Assembly: GCA_018366495.1 (NCBI GenBank)
Contig: JAGZHZ010000028.1
Span: 1 to 29,195 of the forward strand
Direction: 5' to 3'
Length of the DNA stretch: 29,195 nucleotides
DNA from: Clostridiales bacterium
GTDB taxonomy: Bacteria > Bacillota > Clostridia > Lachnospirales > Lachnospiraceae
In this document: one piece after another, positions 1-9,208 of the stretch
Layout: each line of letters begins with the position of its first letter
How positions within the stretch are numbered: the first letter of the stretch is position 1
Program-made: the position numbers and the translations under genes
Notes under the pieces: model-generated
What the model was told of the DNA's origin: nothing
Database searches by the model: none
What the model saw: the letters and a program-made list of their open reading frames with translations, nothing else

Positions 1-1425
1 TGCTTTCAACTCGGCACTGGTGGCATCCAGCTCGTCCAGGTCTAAGTCGATCTCTATCGTGTCATCTGGTTTTTGTTGGGACAAAAGAACAACCGTCTCC
101 ACATGACAGGTGTGCCCGAACTGGTCGACTCCCCTGACTCTCTCAATCGCATATCCTCTCTCGCACAGCCATTTCAGATCTCTTGCCAGAGTTGCGCTGT
201 CACAGCTCACATACACAACTTTTTCCGGACTCATCTTTACAATCGTCTCCAACAGTTTTTCATCGCAGCCTTTTCTTGGAGGATCTACTACAATTACATC
301 GGCAGAGATTCCTTCTTTTTCATACTTCTGGGGCAGGACTTCTTCTGCTTTTCCTACATAAAATTGTGCATTTTCAATTCCATTTCGCTCTGCATTTTTC
401 TTTGCATCCGCAATCGCATCCGACACAATCTCCACGCCATAGACCTGTTTTGCTCTCTGTGCCAGAAACAGAGAAATCGTGCCGATTCCGCAGTACAGGT
501 CCCAAACCGTCTCTTTTCCCGTAAGACCTGCATATTCTAAAGCAAGCTGATACAATTTTTCTGTCTGAACAGGATTGACCTGATAAAAAGACAAAGGGGA
601 AATCTGAAAGGAGATTCCTCCTATGGTATCGGTGATATAAGTCTGTCCCCAGAGAAGTTCGATCTGATCTCCTAAAATTACATTTGTCTGTTTTTCATTG
701 ATATTTATTGTGATGCTTGTCATCCCAGAAATCACTTTCAATCTTTCAATCAATTTCTCTGCCCTTGGAAGTTTTTTTCCATTGATGACAATACAGACCA
801 TGATCTCTTTTGTAAAAAATCCATAGCGGATCAGCACATGGCGAATCAGTCCCTTGCCGCTCTTTTCATCGTAAGCAGAAATCTTCTGCTCTCTCATGAA
901 CTCCAGCACTTCATGCAAGATCACCTTGTTCTCTTTTACTCCTAACAGACAATCTTCAACTGGGATAATACTGTGCGTTCTCCCTGCATAGAAGCCAGCA
1001 ATCACATTTCCCTCTCTGTCTGTTCCAATTGGAAACTGTGCTTTATTTCGATACCGATAAGGATCTTTCATGCCGACAATCGGCTCCATCGGCACATTTT
1101 CAAATCCTCCGATTCTTCTGAGATGGTTTCTGATCAGATTCTCCTTAAATCTCAGCTGCGCTTTGTATTCCATCTCCTGAATCTGACATCCTCCGCACTG
1201 TCTGGCAATCGGGCATTTCGGCGTCACACGGTCTTTCGATGCTTCTATGATTTTCATCAATCTGGCAAATCCATAATTTTTTTTCATTTTCATGATCTTT
1301 GCCTCAATCACGTCACCGATAACGGCGTCTTTTACAAACAGCGTATATCCATCCGCTTTTCCGATACCATGCCCTTCCGCACTCATATCTTCTATCGTTA
1401 TTGTCACTAAATCATCTTTTTTCAT
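1..1425 (-). CDS. rlmD: 23S rRNA (uracil-5-)-methyltransferase RlmD/RumA type, C-terminus cut by window edge
   Basis: Read on the minus strand from the ATG at 1425, the frame stays open for 475 codons to the window edge. The product resembles SAM-dependent enzymes that methylate C5 of a uridine in 23S rRNA. Visible parts are an N-terminal TRAM/OB domain (about residues 1-60), a C-x5-C-x2-C cluster at C71, C77 and C80 with a fourth cysteine at C159 (the [4Fe-4S] pattern of RlmD), the SAM motif DLYCGIGT at 309-316, DPPRKGC at 381-387 and a probable catalytic Cys at about 408 (VSCDSATLARDL). An AAAGAGAGAG ribosome site precedes the start. It lies 12 bp downstream of yhaM and is probably co-transcribed. 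The visible end continues past the usual catalytic domain into an acidic segment, so the missing part is probably a short C-terminal extension. RlmD versus RlmCD specificity cannot be settled from sequence. Confidence 0.93.
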   Translation of the reverse strand, partial: MKKDDLVTITIEDMSAEGHGIGKADGYTLFVKDAVIGDVIEAKIMKMKKNYGFARLMKIIEASKDRVTPKCPIARQCGGCQIQEMEYKAQLRFKENLIRNHLRRIGGFENVPMEPIVGMKDPYRYRNKAQFPIGTDREGNVIAGFYAGRTHSIIPVEDCLLGVKENKVILHEVLEFMREQKISAYDEKSGKGLIRHVLIRYGFFTKEIMVCIVINGKKLPRAEKLIERLKVISGMTSITININEKQTNVILGDQIELLWGQTYITDTIGGISFQISPLSFYQVNPVQTEKLYQLALEYAGLTGKETVWDLYCGIGTISLFLAQRAKQVYGVEIVSDAIADAKKNAERNGIENAQFYVGKAEEVLPQKYEKEGISADVIVVDPPRKGCDEKLLETIVKMSPEKVVYVSCDSATLARDLKWLCERGYAIERVRGVDQFGHTCHVETVVLLSQQKPDDTIEIDLDLDELDATSAELKA

Positions 1426-1437
1426 TATTCTCTCTCT

Positions 1438-2388
1438 TTACTGCCACTGTGTCGTCTTTCTGATATTGGATTCAAAAAGGCGGTTGTATCCCAGCCAATC
1501 TGTATTGTCTTTTGCTGCTGAGAACAGCTCTTTCATAGTCTCCATCTTTGCATCTGTGTCATCGGCATAATTCAACGCTACCGCCTCGGCAAGCGCCGGC
1601 TTTTTCGGAGACCCGTATTCCAGTTCTCCATGATGTGCCAGAATACAATGTTTCAGCTCACTCGCCAGTTTTTTCGGAAAATCAGGAATTCTGCGGATGC
1701 TTGCCCCCACAAGTTCCGTTCCAATCATAATATGACCGAGCAGCTGTCCGTCATCTGTGTAATCATTTTCCGGAAAAGCAGACAGTTCCTGAAGTTTTCC
1801 CACATCATGAAATGCCGCTGCCGTAAATAAAAGATCTCTGTTTAAAAAAGAATATGTTTTCACATAGAAATCGCAGATTCTCAAAACGCCAAGCGTATGC
1901 TCCAGCAGCCCTCCGACATATCCATGATGTACTGTTTTTGCGGCTGAATGGAATTTAAACCGTTTGATAAAATTTTCGTTCTGAACAAAATACGCATCTG
2001 TGAGCCGTTTTAAATATGGATTCTGAATCTTTGAGAGATATCCCAGCAATTCCCGATACATTTCCTCAATGTCATGTTCACTGACCGGCAGAAAATCTTT
2101 CGGATCATATTCTCCTTCATGGGCTTTGCGGACACGTTTGATATTCAGCTGAAGCGTTCCCTGAAAATTTGTGACTTCTCCCATAATATCCACATAATCC
2201 ATTACCTCAAATTCATCAATTCCCTGAGAATTCGGGTCCCAGATCTTCGCATCGATCGTCCCTGTCTTATCTTGAAGAATCACATTTTCATATGTTTTTC
2301 CATTTTTTGTTACGGCTGATTGTTTATATTTACACAAATAAATGTTTGCCACGCGTTCACCTTCGCGCAAAGTTTCAATATATTTCAT
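1438..2388 (-). CDS. yhaM: YhaM-family 3'-5' exoribonuclease (OB fold + HD domain)
   Basis: This 316-residue protein has the length and architecture of Bacillus YhaM, a metal-dependent 3'-5' exoribonuclease acting in RNA turnover and trimming. Residues about 12-90 form an OB-fold nucleic-acid-binding domain (VANIYLCKYKQ ... LQDKTGTIDAKIWD). The HD phosphohydrolase domain follows, with the histidine-rich segment HHGYVGGLLEH at 154-164, the metal-binding FHDVGK at 193-198 and HHGELEYG further on. The ATG at 2388 has a GAAAGGA ribosome site. It sits 18 bp after the degenerate htrA-like gene and 12 bp before the rRNA methyltransferase gene, so the three are probably one transcript. I see nothing abnormal in it. 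Confidence 0.93.
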   Translation of the reverse strand: MKYIETLREGERVANIYLCKYKQSAVTKNGKTYENVILQDKTGTIDAKIWDPNSQGIDEFEVMDYVDIMGEVTNFQGTLQLNIKRVRKAHEGEYDPKDFLPVSEHDIEEMYRELLGYLSKIQNPYLKRLTDAYFVQNENFIKRFKFHSAAKTVHHGYVGGLLEHTLGVLRICDFYVKTYSFLNRDLLFTAAAFHDVGKLQELSAFPENDYTDDGQLLGHIMIGTELVGASIRRIPDFPKKLASELKHCILAHHGELEYGSPKKPALAEAVALNYADDTDAKMETMKELFSAAKDNTDWLGYNRLFESNIRKTTQWQ

Positions 2389-2406
2389 GACTGTTCCTTT
2401 CTGTTT

Positions 2407-3639
2407 TTACTTCGCTTCTAATCGCACTTTCATCTCCATTTTGGAGTATCCATCCCGCACCTTTCTCATGATTTCAACCGGAATTTCCTCACCTATTGTA
2501 CACTGTTTCAATACATTTTGGTAGTCCTTTTGGCTTGAAATTTTCTCATTCTTCATGGAAACAATGATATCTCCATTCTGAATCCCATTATACATTGCCG
2601 GAGAATCCGGTGCGACAGACATGACATAAAATCCCTGAGGCATTTCCAGTTCTTCGGCAACATTTTCTTTTATCTCTTTTCCGGTGATTCCCATCAAAAT
2701 TTTTTCTTCTCTGTCAGCCATCTCATTTAAAATCCTTTTGATATCGCTGGAACAGATTGCCCTCGTTCTGTACGGCTCGTCATCTCCAAATTTCTGTGTG
2801 ATGAAGCCCGCCACCTCTCCGTTCAGATCAACCAAGATTCCGCTTGCCTCATCTCCTCCTATAATATCTGTATTGATAATCTGATAGATATCATCCATCA
2901 CAGGCTGATCCATCCATGAAGTCACAATACCTGAAGCTACAGAATCTGTATTTCCCAGAGGACTTCCAAGTGCAAGCACCGGTTTTCCTTTCCACAGATT
3001 TCCATCCGAACTCAACTGTAAAACTTTCATTTCTTTTTTCTGCTCTTCCCCGATTTCATCTGCATCAATCTCCAGAACTGCCAGTCCGGATGCTGGATCT
3101 GTCTTTTTCACCTCTGCCTCACAGATCGTATCATCTGCCAATGTCACGATCACACGCTCTGCTTTGTCCAGAATCCACATCTCTGTTAGAACAAAAATAT
3201 GTTCCTCATCCATCTTGACAATCAGACCGCTTCCTATTTTTTCATTTTCATAAATCTGCTGAAACAGATCGATACCGCTGTGTGCGCCAGTCACCTGCAC
3301 AACTCCTTTCAGAGTTTCAGCCGCCATATCTCTGATTTTTGTAAACAGTACTTCTATCTCTTTCAGATTAATATCATCCAGGCTGTCGCCCTGCCAGATG
3401 ATCTTTGATTCTGTGCCGCCTGTTCCACTGTCTATCATCTCTGTGCTGATCTCCCTGCCAGCACTGTAAACTTCCGGGGTTCCAAAAGTTTTTTGTGCCC
3501 ATGGTATTGCGATACTGAATCCGACCGCTGCTGCTGCTCCGAAAACACCGCCTATACACACCCCTCCGGTAATTCTGATAAACCACTTTCTTTTATAAAA
3601 AGGTTTCTTCTTTATGTTTTCTCTTATGAATGATGTCAT
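2407..3639 (-). CDS. HtrA/DegP-like membrane protein with PDZ domain, catalytic triad degenerate (probable pseudoprotease)
   Basis: This 410-residue protein has a basic N-terminus, one transmembrane segment (about 21-47), a trypsin-like HtrA fold (about 95-305) and a C-terminal PDZ domain (about 315-405). HtrA proteins normally degrade misfolded envelope proteins. Aligned by eye with Bacillus HtrA, the His site TNNHVV reads TEMWIL here (W155), the catalytic Asp before LAVLEI is Gly (G185), and the GNSGG serine loop is shortened to EASGI, keeping a serine (S266). The fold landmarks ALGSPLG and DLNGEVAGF are intact, so I infer a conserved protein that is not a classical serine protease and may bind peptides or act as a scaffold. 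AAAGGAG lies an unusually long 13 bases before the ATG. It heads the operon with yhaM and rlmD. Confidence 0.85.
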   Translation of the reverse strand: MTSFIRENIKKKPFYKRKWFIRITGGVCIGGVFGAAAAVGFSIAIPWAQKTFGTPEVYSAGREISTEMIDSGTGGTESKIIWQGDSLDDINLKEIEVLFTKIRDMAAETLKGVVQVTGAHSGIDLFQQIYENEKIGSGLIVKMDEEHIFVLTEMWILDKAERVIVTLADDTICEAEVKKTDPASGLAVLEIDADEIGEEQKKEMKVLQLSSDGNLWKGKPVLALGSPLGNTDSVASGIVTSWMDQPVMDDIYQIINTDIIGGDEASGILVDLNGEVAGFITQKFGDDEPYRTRAICSSDIKRILNEMADREEKILMGITGKEIKENVAEELEMPQGFYVMSVAPDSPAMYNGIQNGDIIVSMKNEKISSQKDYQNVLKQCTIGEEIPVEIMRKVRDGYSKMEMKVRLEAK

Positions 3640-3957
3640 AGCGATACTTTTACTCCTTTAAATCTCCGATCCAAAAATTTCTATTTTTTATTTTACCAAA
3701 TAAATATGAATAATTTATGAAGAACAGATCGGATTCTCACAAAGATTATCCTTCCGTTTCCCTTTATTTTCCTCTATAACTGCATATTCTATGAACGTCT
3801 TGTAAATTTATAGTAAATATTTGTTTTCTTTTATGTATTTTATGTTACAATAAATTTAGAGTAGCTTCAAATTATTTCTGCTGTATCCCACACGTTTGCG
3901 CAGTCAGCAGATGAATCTGCTCGAATGATCATAGATAGAAAAATAGGAAGGACAACT
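3640..3957. other. Divergent intergenic region between htrA-like gene and mutS2
   Basis: These 318 AT-rich bases separate the leftward htrA-like operon from rightward mutS2 and must hold both promoters. I see no gene. A 7-bp inverted repeat, TCCGATC at 3665-3671 and GATCGGA at 3727-3733, flanks the AT-rich stretch upstream of the htrA-like gene. A leftward promoter (TTGTGA, 17 bp, CATAAA) can be drawn but is weak. Confidence 0.6.
3821..3851 (+). promoter_or_regulatory. Candidate promoter for mutS2
   Basis: TTGTTT (3821-3826) and TACAAT (3846-3851) are separated by 19 bp. TTTTCT at 3824-3829 gives a 16-bp alternative. The -10 is good but the -35 is weak. It would give a leader of about 100 bases before mutS2. 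Confidence 0.35.
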
Positions 3958-6336
3958 ATGAACGAAAAAGCTTTAAAAACTTTGGAATATAATAAAATCA
4001 TTGCACAGCTGACGGACTTCGCGGGATCTGCCTTGGGAAAAGAGCTATGTCGTAATCTGCTGCCCTCCTCAGACCTCGATACCATTCGTCTCTTGCAGAA
4101 AGAAACAAGCGACGCTTTAAAACGTATATACCAAAACGGATCGCTTTCCTTTTCCGGAATCTGTGATATCCGTGGTTCTTTAAAATGTCTGGAAATAGGA
4201 AGCAGTCTCGGAACTGCAGAACTGCTTCGCATCTGCAAAGTACTGGAGGTGTGCAGCAGAGTAAAGGCATACTCCAGACATGAGCATAATGAAGATCTTC
4301 CCGATTCTCTCGATGAAATGTTTGATGCTCTGCAGCCCCTCACGCCACTTTCTTCCGAAATTCGACGCTGTATCCTGTCCGAGGAGGAAATCAGCGATGA
4401 TGCAAGCAGCAATCTGCGCCAGATTCGCCGCTCTATGAAACTTGTACACGAAAAAATACGCAGCCAATTAAACTCCATGGTCAACGGTTCTTCCCGCGTC
4501 TATCTGCAGGATGCCGTTATCACAATGAGAAACGATCGCTATTGTATTCCGGTAAAGGCTGAATACCGCGGACAGGTTCCCGGCATGATTCACGATCAGT
4601 CTTCTACCGGTTCTACTTTGTTTGTAGAGCCGACTGCCGTTGTCAAATTAAATAACGATCTGCGGGAACTGGAGTTAAAGGAAGCAAAAGAGATTGAAGT
4701 CGTTCTGGCTTCCTTAAGCGCTCTTGCCGCCGAAAATCTGGAAGCGCTCTCAGACGACTTGTCTCTTCTGACTAAGCTGGATTTTATCTTTGCAAGAGCT
4801 TCCCTCTCAAAATCATACAACGGAAGCGAACCCGTATTTAACACCCATGGATATATTCATATCAAGAAAGGGCGACACCCTCTTCTTGACAAAAAGAAAG
4901 TCGTACCGATCGACATTTATTTAGGAAAAGAATTTGATCTGCTGATCATTACAGGACCAAACACCGGCGGAAAAACCGTTTCCCTCAAAACAGTGGGACT
5001 TTTCACACTGATGGGACAGGCAGGACTTCATATCCCTGCATTTGATCAGTCAGAACTTGCTGTCTTTGAAGACGTCTATGCCGATATCGGAGATGAGCAG
5101 AGCATTGAGCAAAGTCTCAGTACCTTCTCCTCCCATATGACGCAGATCGTCTCCATTCTGGAACACGCAGATCAGAACTCTCTCGTTCTCTTTGATGAGT
5201 TGGGTGCCGGGACGGACCCGACAGAAGGCGCTGCGCTTGCAACTGCTATCTTATCTAACCTTCATCGCCGCCAGATTCGTACCATAGCGACAACTCATTA
5301 CAGTGAATTGAAAGTATTTGCCCTTTCCACTCCGGGTGTGGAAAATGGCTGCTGTGAATTTAATGTGGAGACTCTCCGTCCGACTTATCGTCTTTTAATC
5401 GGAATTCCTGGAAAAAGCAACGCATTTGCGATTTCAGGAAAGCTCGGTCTTCCAAGCGAAATTATCGACGAGGCAAGAAATCTTTTAAGTGAACAGGATG
5501 AAAGTTTTGAAGATCTGATCACGGATCTGGAGAACAGCCGTGTCACGATCGAACAGGAACGGGAACAGATCAATGAATACAAAGCACAGATTGAAGCGCT
5601 GAAGAAAAAGCTGGAACAGAAACAGGAACGCCTTGACACCAGCCGCGATGAAATTCTGAGAAAAGCAAATGAAGAAGCTCATGCGATTCTGCGCGACGCA
5701 AAAGAGTATGCTGACACTACGATCAAAAACTTTCATAAGTTCGGAAAAGAAAATATTTCTGTCCGTGAGATGGAAAAGCAGAGAAGTCAGCTCCGTGAAA
5801 AGATGTCTTCTGTCGAAAAAAATCTTGCAGTAAATAAAAATGTACCGAAAAAGAAGACGCTTTCTGCAAAAGATCTTCATATCGGAGACAGCGTAAAAGT
5901 TCTGAGCATGAATTTAAAGGGCACGGTCAGTTCTCTCCCTGATGCAAAAGGGAACTTATTCGTTCAGATGGGAATTCTCCGCTCCAAAGTATCAATCAAT
6001 GATTTGCAGCTGATTGACGAAGCAGTGATCACTGGACCGCATCTGAACCGTACTGGAAGCGGAAAAATCAAAATGTCAAAATCTGCATCTGTATCCGCTG
6101 AAATCAATCTGCTTGGAAAAACGGTAGATGAAGCGCTGGCAGAACTGGACAAGTATCTCGATGACGCTTATCTCGCCCATCTTCCTTCTGTCCGTATCGT
6201 ACACGGAAAAGGAACCGGAGCCCTGCGTAAAGGAGTGCATAATTATTTGCGCCGTATGAAGCATGTCGCCTCTTTCCACCTCGGTGAATTTGGTGAGGGG
6301 GATGCCGGAGTCACGATCGTGGAATTCAAAAAATAA
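3958..6336 (+). CDS. mutS2: MutS2 family ATPase/endonuclease
   Basis: The 792-residue product is a full-length MutS2, which acts on recombination intermediates and, in Bacillus, on collided ribosomes, rather than in classical mismatch repair. It lacks the mismatch-recognition domain of MutS. It has a core/clamp region (1-320), Walker A GPNTGGKT at 333-340, a Walker B segment LVLFDELGAGTDPTEG at about 410-425, a charged coiled coil (about 515-620), a KOW-like segment and a C-terminal Smr nuclease domain (about 715-792) with HGKGTGALR. I place the start at 3958 rather than the in-frame ATG at 3925: AGGAAGGA sits just upstream of 3958, and family members begin MNEKxLKTLEY. The two-component pair downstream starts after a 105-bp gap. 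Confidence 0.97.
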   Translation: MNEKALKTLEYNKIIAQLTDFAGSALGKELCRNLLPSSDLDTIRLLQKETSDALKRIYQNGSLSFSGICDIRGSLKCLEIGSSLGTAELLRICKVLEVCSRVKAYSRHEHNEDLPDSLDEMFDALQPLTPLSSEIRRCILSEEEISDDASSNLRQIRRSMKLVHEKIRSQLNSMVNGSSRVYLQDAVITMRNDRYCIPVKAEYRGQVPGMIHDQSSTGSTLFVEPTAVVKLNNDLRELELKEAKEIEVVLASLSALAAENLEALSDDLSLLTKLDFIFARASLSKSYNGSEPVFNTHGYIHIKKGRHPLLDKKKVVPIDIYLGKEFDLLIITGPNTGGKTVSLKTVGLFTLMGQAGLHIPAFDQSELAVFEDVYADIGDEQSIEQSLSTFSSHMTQIVSILEHADQNSLVLFDELGAGTDPTEGAALATAILSNLHRRQIRTIATTHYSELKVFALSTPGVENGCCEFNVETLRPTYRLLIGIPGKSNAFAISGKLGLPSEIIDEARNLLSEQDESFEDLITDLENSRVTIEQEREQINEYKAQIEALKKKLEQKQERLDTSRDEILRKANEEAHAILRDAKEYADTTIKNFHKFGKENISVREMEKQRSQLREKMSSVEKNLAVNKNVPKKKTLSAKDLHIGDSVKVLSMNLKGTVSSLPDAKGNLFVQMGILRSKVSINDLQLIDEAVITGPHLNRTGSGKIKMSKSASVSAEINLLGKTVDEALAELDKYLDDAYLAHLPSVRIVHGKGTGALRKGVHNYLRRMKHVASFHLGEFGEGDAGVTIVEFKK

Positions 6337-6441
6337 ATCCCATGCAAAGTGCTTCTGAACTCATATACTTTTATGTAGGTGTGCTATTCAAAGCATATTT
6401 TTGTTTTCTACTTTATATTTAAAACTCAGGAGGTTTTTGTT

Positions 6442-7146
6442 ATGGTAAGCAGACAAAAAATTATGATCGTGGATGACGATGCGCATATTGCAGAACTCAT
6501 CTCACTGTATCTGACAAAAGAATGCTTTGACACCAACATTGTCTTGGATGGTGAGGAAGCATTGAAACAATTTGAACTTTATCAGCCCAATCTGATCCTT
6601 CTTGATCTGATGCTGCCTGGTATGGACGGATACCAGGTATGTCGGGCAATTCGTCAAAAGTCTTCTGTGCCTATTATTATGCTTTCGGCAAAAGGCGAAA
6701 TTTTTGACAAAGTGCTGGGTCTGGAGCTCGGCGCCGACGATTATATGGTAAAACCTTTTGACTCAAAGGAATTAATCGCCCGGGTAAAAGCGGTATTACG
6801 GCGTTACCACAAGGAAAAACCTGTGGAGCAGAAGCCAACCGGAAAATATGTGGAATATCCCGACCTGATTGTAAACCAGAGCAATTACTCTGTCATTTAC
6901 AAAGGGAAAAATATAGAAATGCCCCCTAAGGAGCTGGAATTGCTTTATTTTCTCGCCTCCTCTCCAAATCAGGTGTTCACAAGAGAACAACTTCTCGATC
7001 ACATCTGGGGCTATGAATACATTGGCGACAGCCGCACAGTCGACGTGCACATAAAACGGCTTCGTGAAAAAATTAAAGACAGTGCCTCCTGGTCCCTTGC
7101 CACAGTCTGGGGCATTGGCTACAAATTTTCGGTAAAACAGCCATGA
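6442..7146 (+). CDS. OmpR/PhoB-family response regulator
   Basis: This 234-residue regulator has a receiver domain (about 1-120) with acidic pocket D11/D12, phospho-acceptor D55 (LILLDLMLPG), and K104 in VKPFD. A winged-helix DNA-binding domain follows (about 130-232) with the usual RTVDVHIKRLREKI recognition helix and a GIGYKF wing. An upstream in-frame ATG at 6379 is rejected because AGGAGG directly precedes the ATG at 6442. Its stop overlaps the start of the histidine kinase by 4 bp (ATGA), so the pair is translationally coupled. The receiver resembles PhoB/WalR-type regulators, but the stimulus cannot be read from the sequence. Confidence 0.95.
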   Translation: MVSRQKIMIVDDDAHIAELISLYLTKECFDTNIVLDGEEALKQFELYQPNLILLDLMLPGMDGYQVCRAIRQKSSVPIIMLSAKGEIFDKVLGLELGADDYMVKPFDSKELIARVKAVLRRYHKEKPVEQKPTGKYVEYPDLIVNQSNYSVIYKGKNIEMPPKELELLYFLASSPNQVFTREQLLDHIWGYEYIGDSRTVDVHIKRLREKIKDSASWSLATVWGIGYKFSVKQP

Positions 7147-8567
7147 AAAAAAGAACATTTGTAAAATTTCTGGCAGCATATCTTCTATGTGCTTTGCTGG
7201 GTTTTCTGTCAGCCACGATTGTCTGTTCTATTCTCTCTGAAAAACAGCTGATCGAGACAAAGGCAGAAGAATTATATTCTGAAGTATCCAGAATGGCAGC
7301 CGGACGTGTTGGAAGTGCCTATCTTGAATCAGATGTTTCAGCAGATGATATCTATGATAATCTCTGCGCACTTTCTTCTTACCAGTCTGCTGTGTTCTGG
7401 CTTATAAACTGCGACGGCGATATTTTGATTGATAGTTCTGCGCCGTCCTCATCCGAATCTGTACAAAAAATTCCTGATTTCAATCCGTCTGAGTTTGAGT
7501 CGAGATATTATCAGATCGGCAGTTTTTTTGGTATGTTCCGCGAAAAGACATTGAGCGCAGTTGCTCCGATCACAGATAATTTTACGACACGCGGTTATTT
7601 CTGTGCTCACTTTGATCTGGAAAATTTAAATCATGAAAAGAACGGGATCATGAATATCCTCTGTCTGGGATTTGCTATCATCCTGATTATTTTCTTTTTG
7701 CTTGTTATCTTATTTTACCGTAAGTTTTATCATCCATTGGCTCGCATTACAAAGGCAGCAGGGGAATATGCCTCCGGAAACCTAAATTATCGTCTTTATT
7801 CTGATATGCAGGACGAATTTTGCAGCCTTTCTTCTTCTCTGAGATATCTTGCCGATGAGATCAATCAGTCAGGAGAATACCAGAGAAAATTCATCTCTAA
7901 TATTTCTCACGATTTTCGCTCCCCGCTGACTTCCATCAAAGGATATTTAGAGGCGATGCTGGACGGCACAATCCCATATGAATCTCAGGATCATTATCTG
8001 CATATCGTATTATCTGAGGCGGAGCGCTTAAGCAAACTTACAAACAGTCTTTTGACTTTAGCTACATACGATGAGCAGAAAGTGCTTCTGGAGCTGTCCG
8101 ATTTCGATATCAATGATGTGATTCGCCAGACGATCGCCACATTTGAAGGGCTATGTCTGCAGAAAAATTTAAGAATAGATTTATTTTTCGATCAAGGTCC
8201 TCTGTATGTCTCAGCCGATCTCGGCAAGATTCAGCAGGTTCTCTGCAATCTTCTCGATAATGCAATCAAGTTCAGCAAATCAGATTCTTCCATCCGTATT
8301 GAGACGACAGAGGTGCATGATAAAGTCTTTATCTCCGTAAAAGATCACGGTGAGGGAATTGCAAGTGAAAATCTTTCTAAAATCTGGACTCGTTTTTATA
8401 AGACAGACCCTTCTCGTGGAAAAGATAAAAAGGGAACAGGACTGGGACTGGCAATCACAAAGGAAATCATCCAAAGCCACGGGGAATATATTGATGTGAT
8501 CAGCACACCAAATGTTGGAACAGAATTTACATTTTCTCTTCAGTGTGCCCATCCGGAATCATCTTAA
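7143..8567 (+). CDS. Membrane sensor histidine kinase (HAMP, HisKA, HATPase)
   Basis: The 474-residue kinase has TM1 (about 9-31), an extracellular sensor domain of about 138 residues, TM2 (about 170-192), a HAMP linker (about 193-246), a dimerisation/phosphoacceptor helix with H256 in SNISHDFRSPLTSIKGYLE, and a C-terminal ATPase domain with N box LCNLLDNAIKFS, G1 DHGEGI and G2 GTGLGLAITKEI. It should autophosphorylate and pass phosphate to D55 of the regulator that overlaps its start by 4 bp. The extracellular part has the size of a single-Cache/PAS-like domain, but I see no ligand signature. The gene is followed within 3 bp by a strong terminator. Confidence 0.95.
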   Translation: MKKRTFVKFLAAYLLCALLGFLSATIVCSILSEKQLIETKAEELYSEVSRMAAGRVGSAYLESDVSADDIYDNLCALSSYQSAVFWLINCDGDILIDSSAPSSSESVQKIPDFNPSEFESRYYQIGSFFGMFREKTLSAVAPITDNFTTRGYFCAHFDLENLNHEKNGIMNILCLGFAIILIIFFLLVILFYRKFYHPLARITKAAGEYASGNLNYRLYSDMQDEFCSLSSSLRYLADEINQSGEYQRKFISNISHDFRSPLTSIKGYLEAMLDGTIPYESQDHYLHIVLSEAERLSKLTNSLLTLATYDEQKVLLELSDFDINDVIRQTIATFEGLCLQKNLRIDLFFDQGPLYVSADLGKIQQVLCNLLDNAIKFSKSDSSIRIETTEVHDKVFISVKDHGEGIASENLSKIWTRFYKTDPSRGKDKKGTGLGLAITKEIIQSHGEYIDVISTPNVGTEFTFSLQCAHPESS

Positions 8568-8569
8568 AA

Positions 8570-8616
8570 AAGCGTCTCAGAACAGATCAGTCATCTGTCC
8601 TGAGGCGCTTCTTTTT
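8570..8616. terminator. Bidirectional intrinsic terminator between the kinase and trmL operons
   Basis: An 18-bp stem (8570-8587 with 8593-8610, loop CAGTC) has one mismatch (8581/8599) and one wobble. CTTTTTATTT follows on the plus strand and TTTTTT on the minus strand, so it should stop both the two-component transcript and the leftward trmL operon. Confidence 0.93.
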
Positions 8617-8699
8617 ATTTTTTATTTCTTTTTATGTCTCTATTTTTATGTTTCTATCAAATAAAGGTTAGAACACTCCTGACTTTTGTCATGAAAGGT

Positions 8700-9206
8700 T
8701 TATTCTTCTCTCCAGTTATATTTTGTCAGCTTTCCTTCCAGCCGCATATGGTCAAAATTATTCTGTCTCAGTGCTTCATACAACACAATCGCTACTGAAT
8801 TTCCCAGATTTAGCGAACGGATATCTCCGATCATCGGAATACGAATCGCTGTCTCCTGATGTTCTAACAAAATTTCTTCCGGAATTCCTGCGCTCTCTTT
8901 TCCAAACATGATAAAGCAATCTGGTTCATACTTTACATCCGTATAGACATGAGGCGCCTTTGTCGTAGCCATATAAATTTTAGCTCCCGGATTTCTTTGT
9001 AAAAAGTCTTCAAAATTAATATACGTTGTGACATCCAGATCTTTCCAGTAATCCATACCGGCGCGCTTCAATGCCTTTTCTGTCAGATGGAATCCAAGCG
9101 GTTCAATCAAGTGCAGTTTTGTTCCTGTCGCCACACACGTTCTTCCAATGTTTCCTGTATTTGCCGGGATTTCCGGCTCAAATAAAACGATGTTTAATTC
9201 TGCCAT
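8700..9206 (-). CDS. trmL: tRNA (cytidine(34)-2'-O)-methyltransferase TrmL
   Basis: The product is 168 residues from the ATG at 9206. It is a SPOUT-class enzyme that 2'-O-methylates the wobble base of certain leucine tRNAs using SAM. Seen are the N-terminal NIVLFEPEIPANTGNIGRTC, the LHLIEPLGF segment, and the C-terminal knot motifs MFGKESAGIPEEIL and IPMIGDIRSLNLGNSVAIVLYE, all characteristic. The frame is open further upstream through the aminotransferase gene, but an AAGGAAG site just before 9206 and the family length fix the start here. It begins 2 bp after the aminotransferase stop, and its ribosome site lies inside that gene, so translation is coupled. Last gene of its operon. Confidence 0.96.
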   Translation of the reverse strand: MAELNIVLFEPEIPANTGNIGRTCVATGTKLHLIEPLGFHLTEKALKRAGMDYWKDLDVTTYINFEDFLQRNPGAKIYMATTKAPHVYTDVKYEPDCFIMFGKESAGIPEEILLEHQETAIRIPMIGDIRSLNLGNSVAIVLYEALRQNNFDHMRLEGKLTKYNWREE

Positions 9207-9208
9207 TT

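Noticed and set aside
73..1410. Several plus-strand open frames over the left edge
   Set aside because: They are antisense shadows of the rRNA methyltransferase, which has full family motifs on the minus strand.
3925..3957. Upstream in-frame start for mutS2
   Set aside because: There is no ribosome site before 3925, whereas AGGAAGGA precedes 3958 and the family N-terminus begins there.
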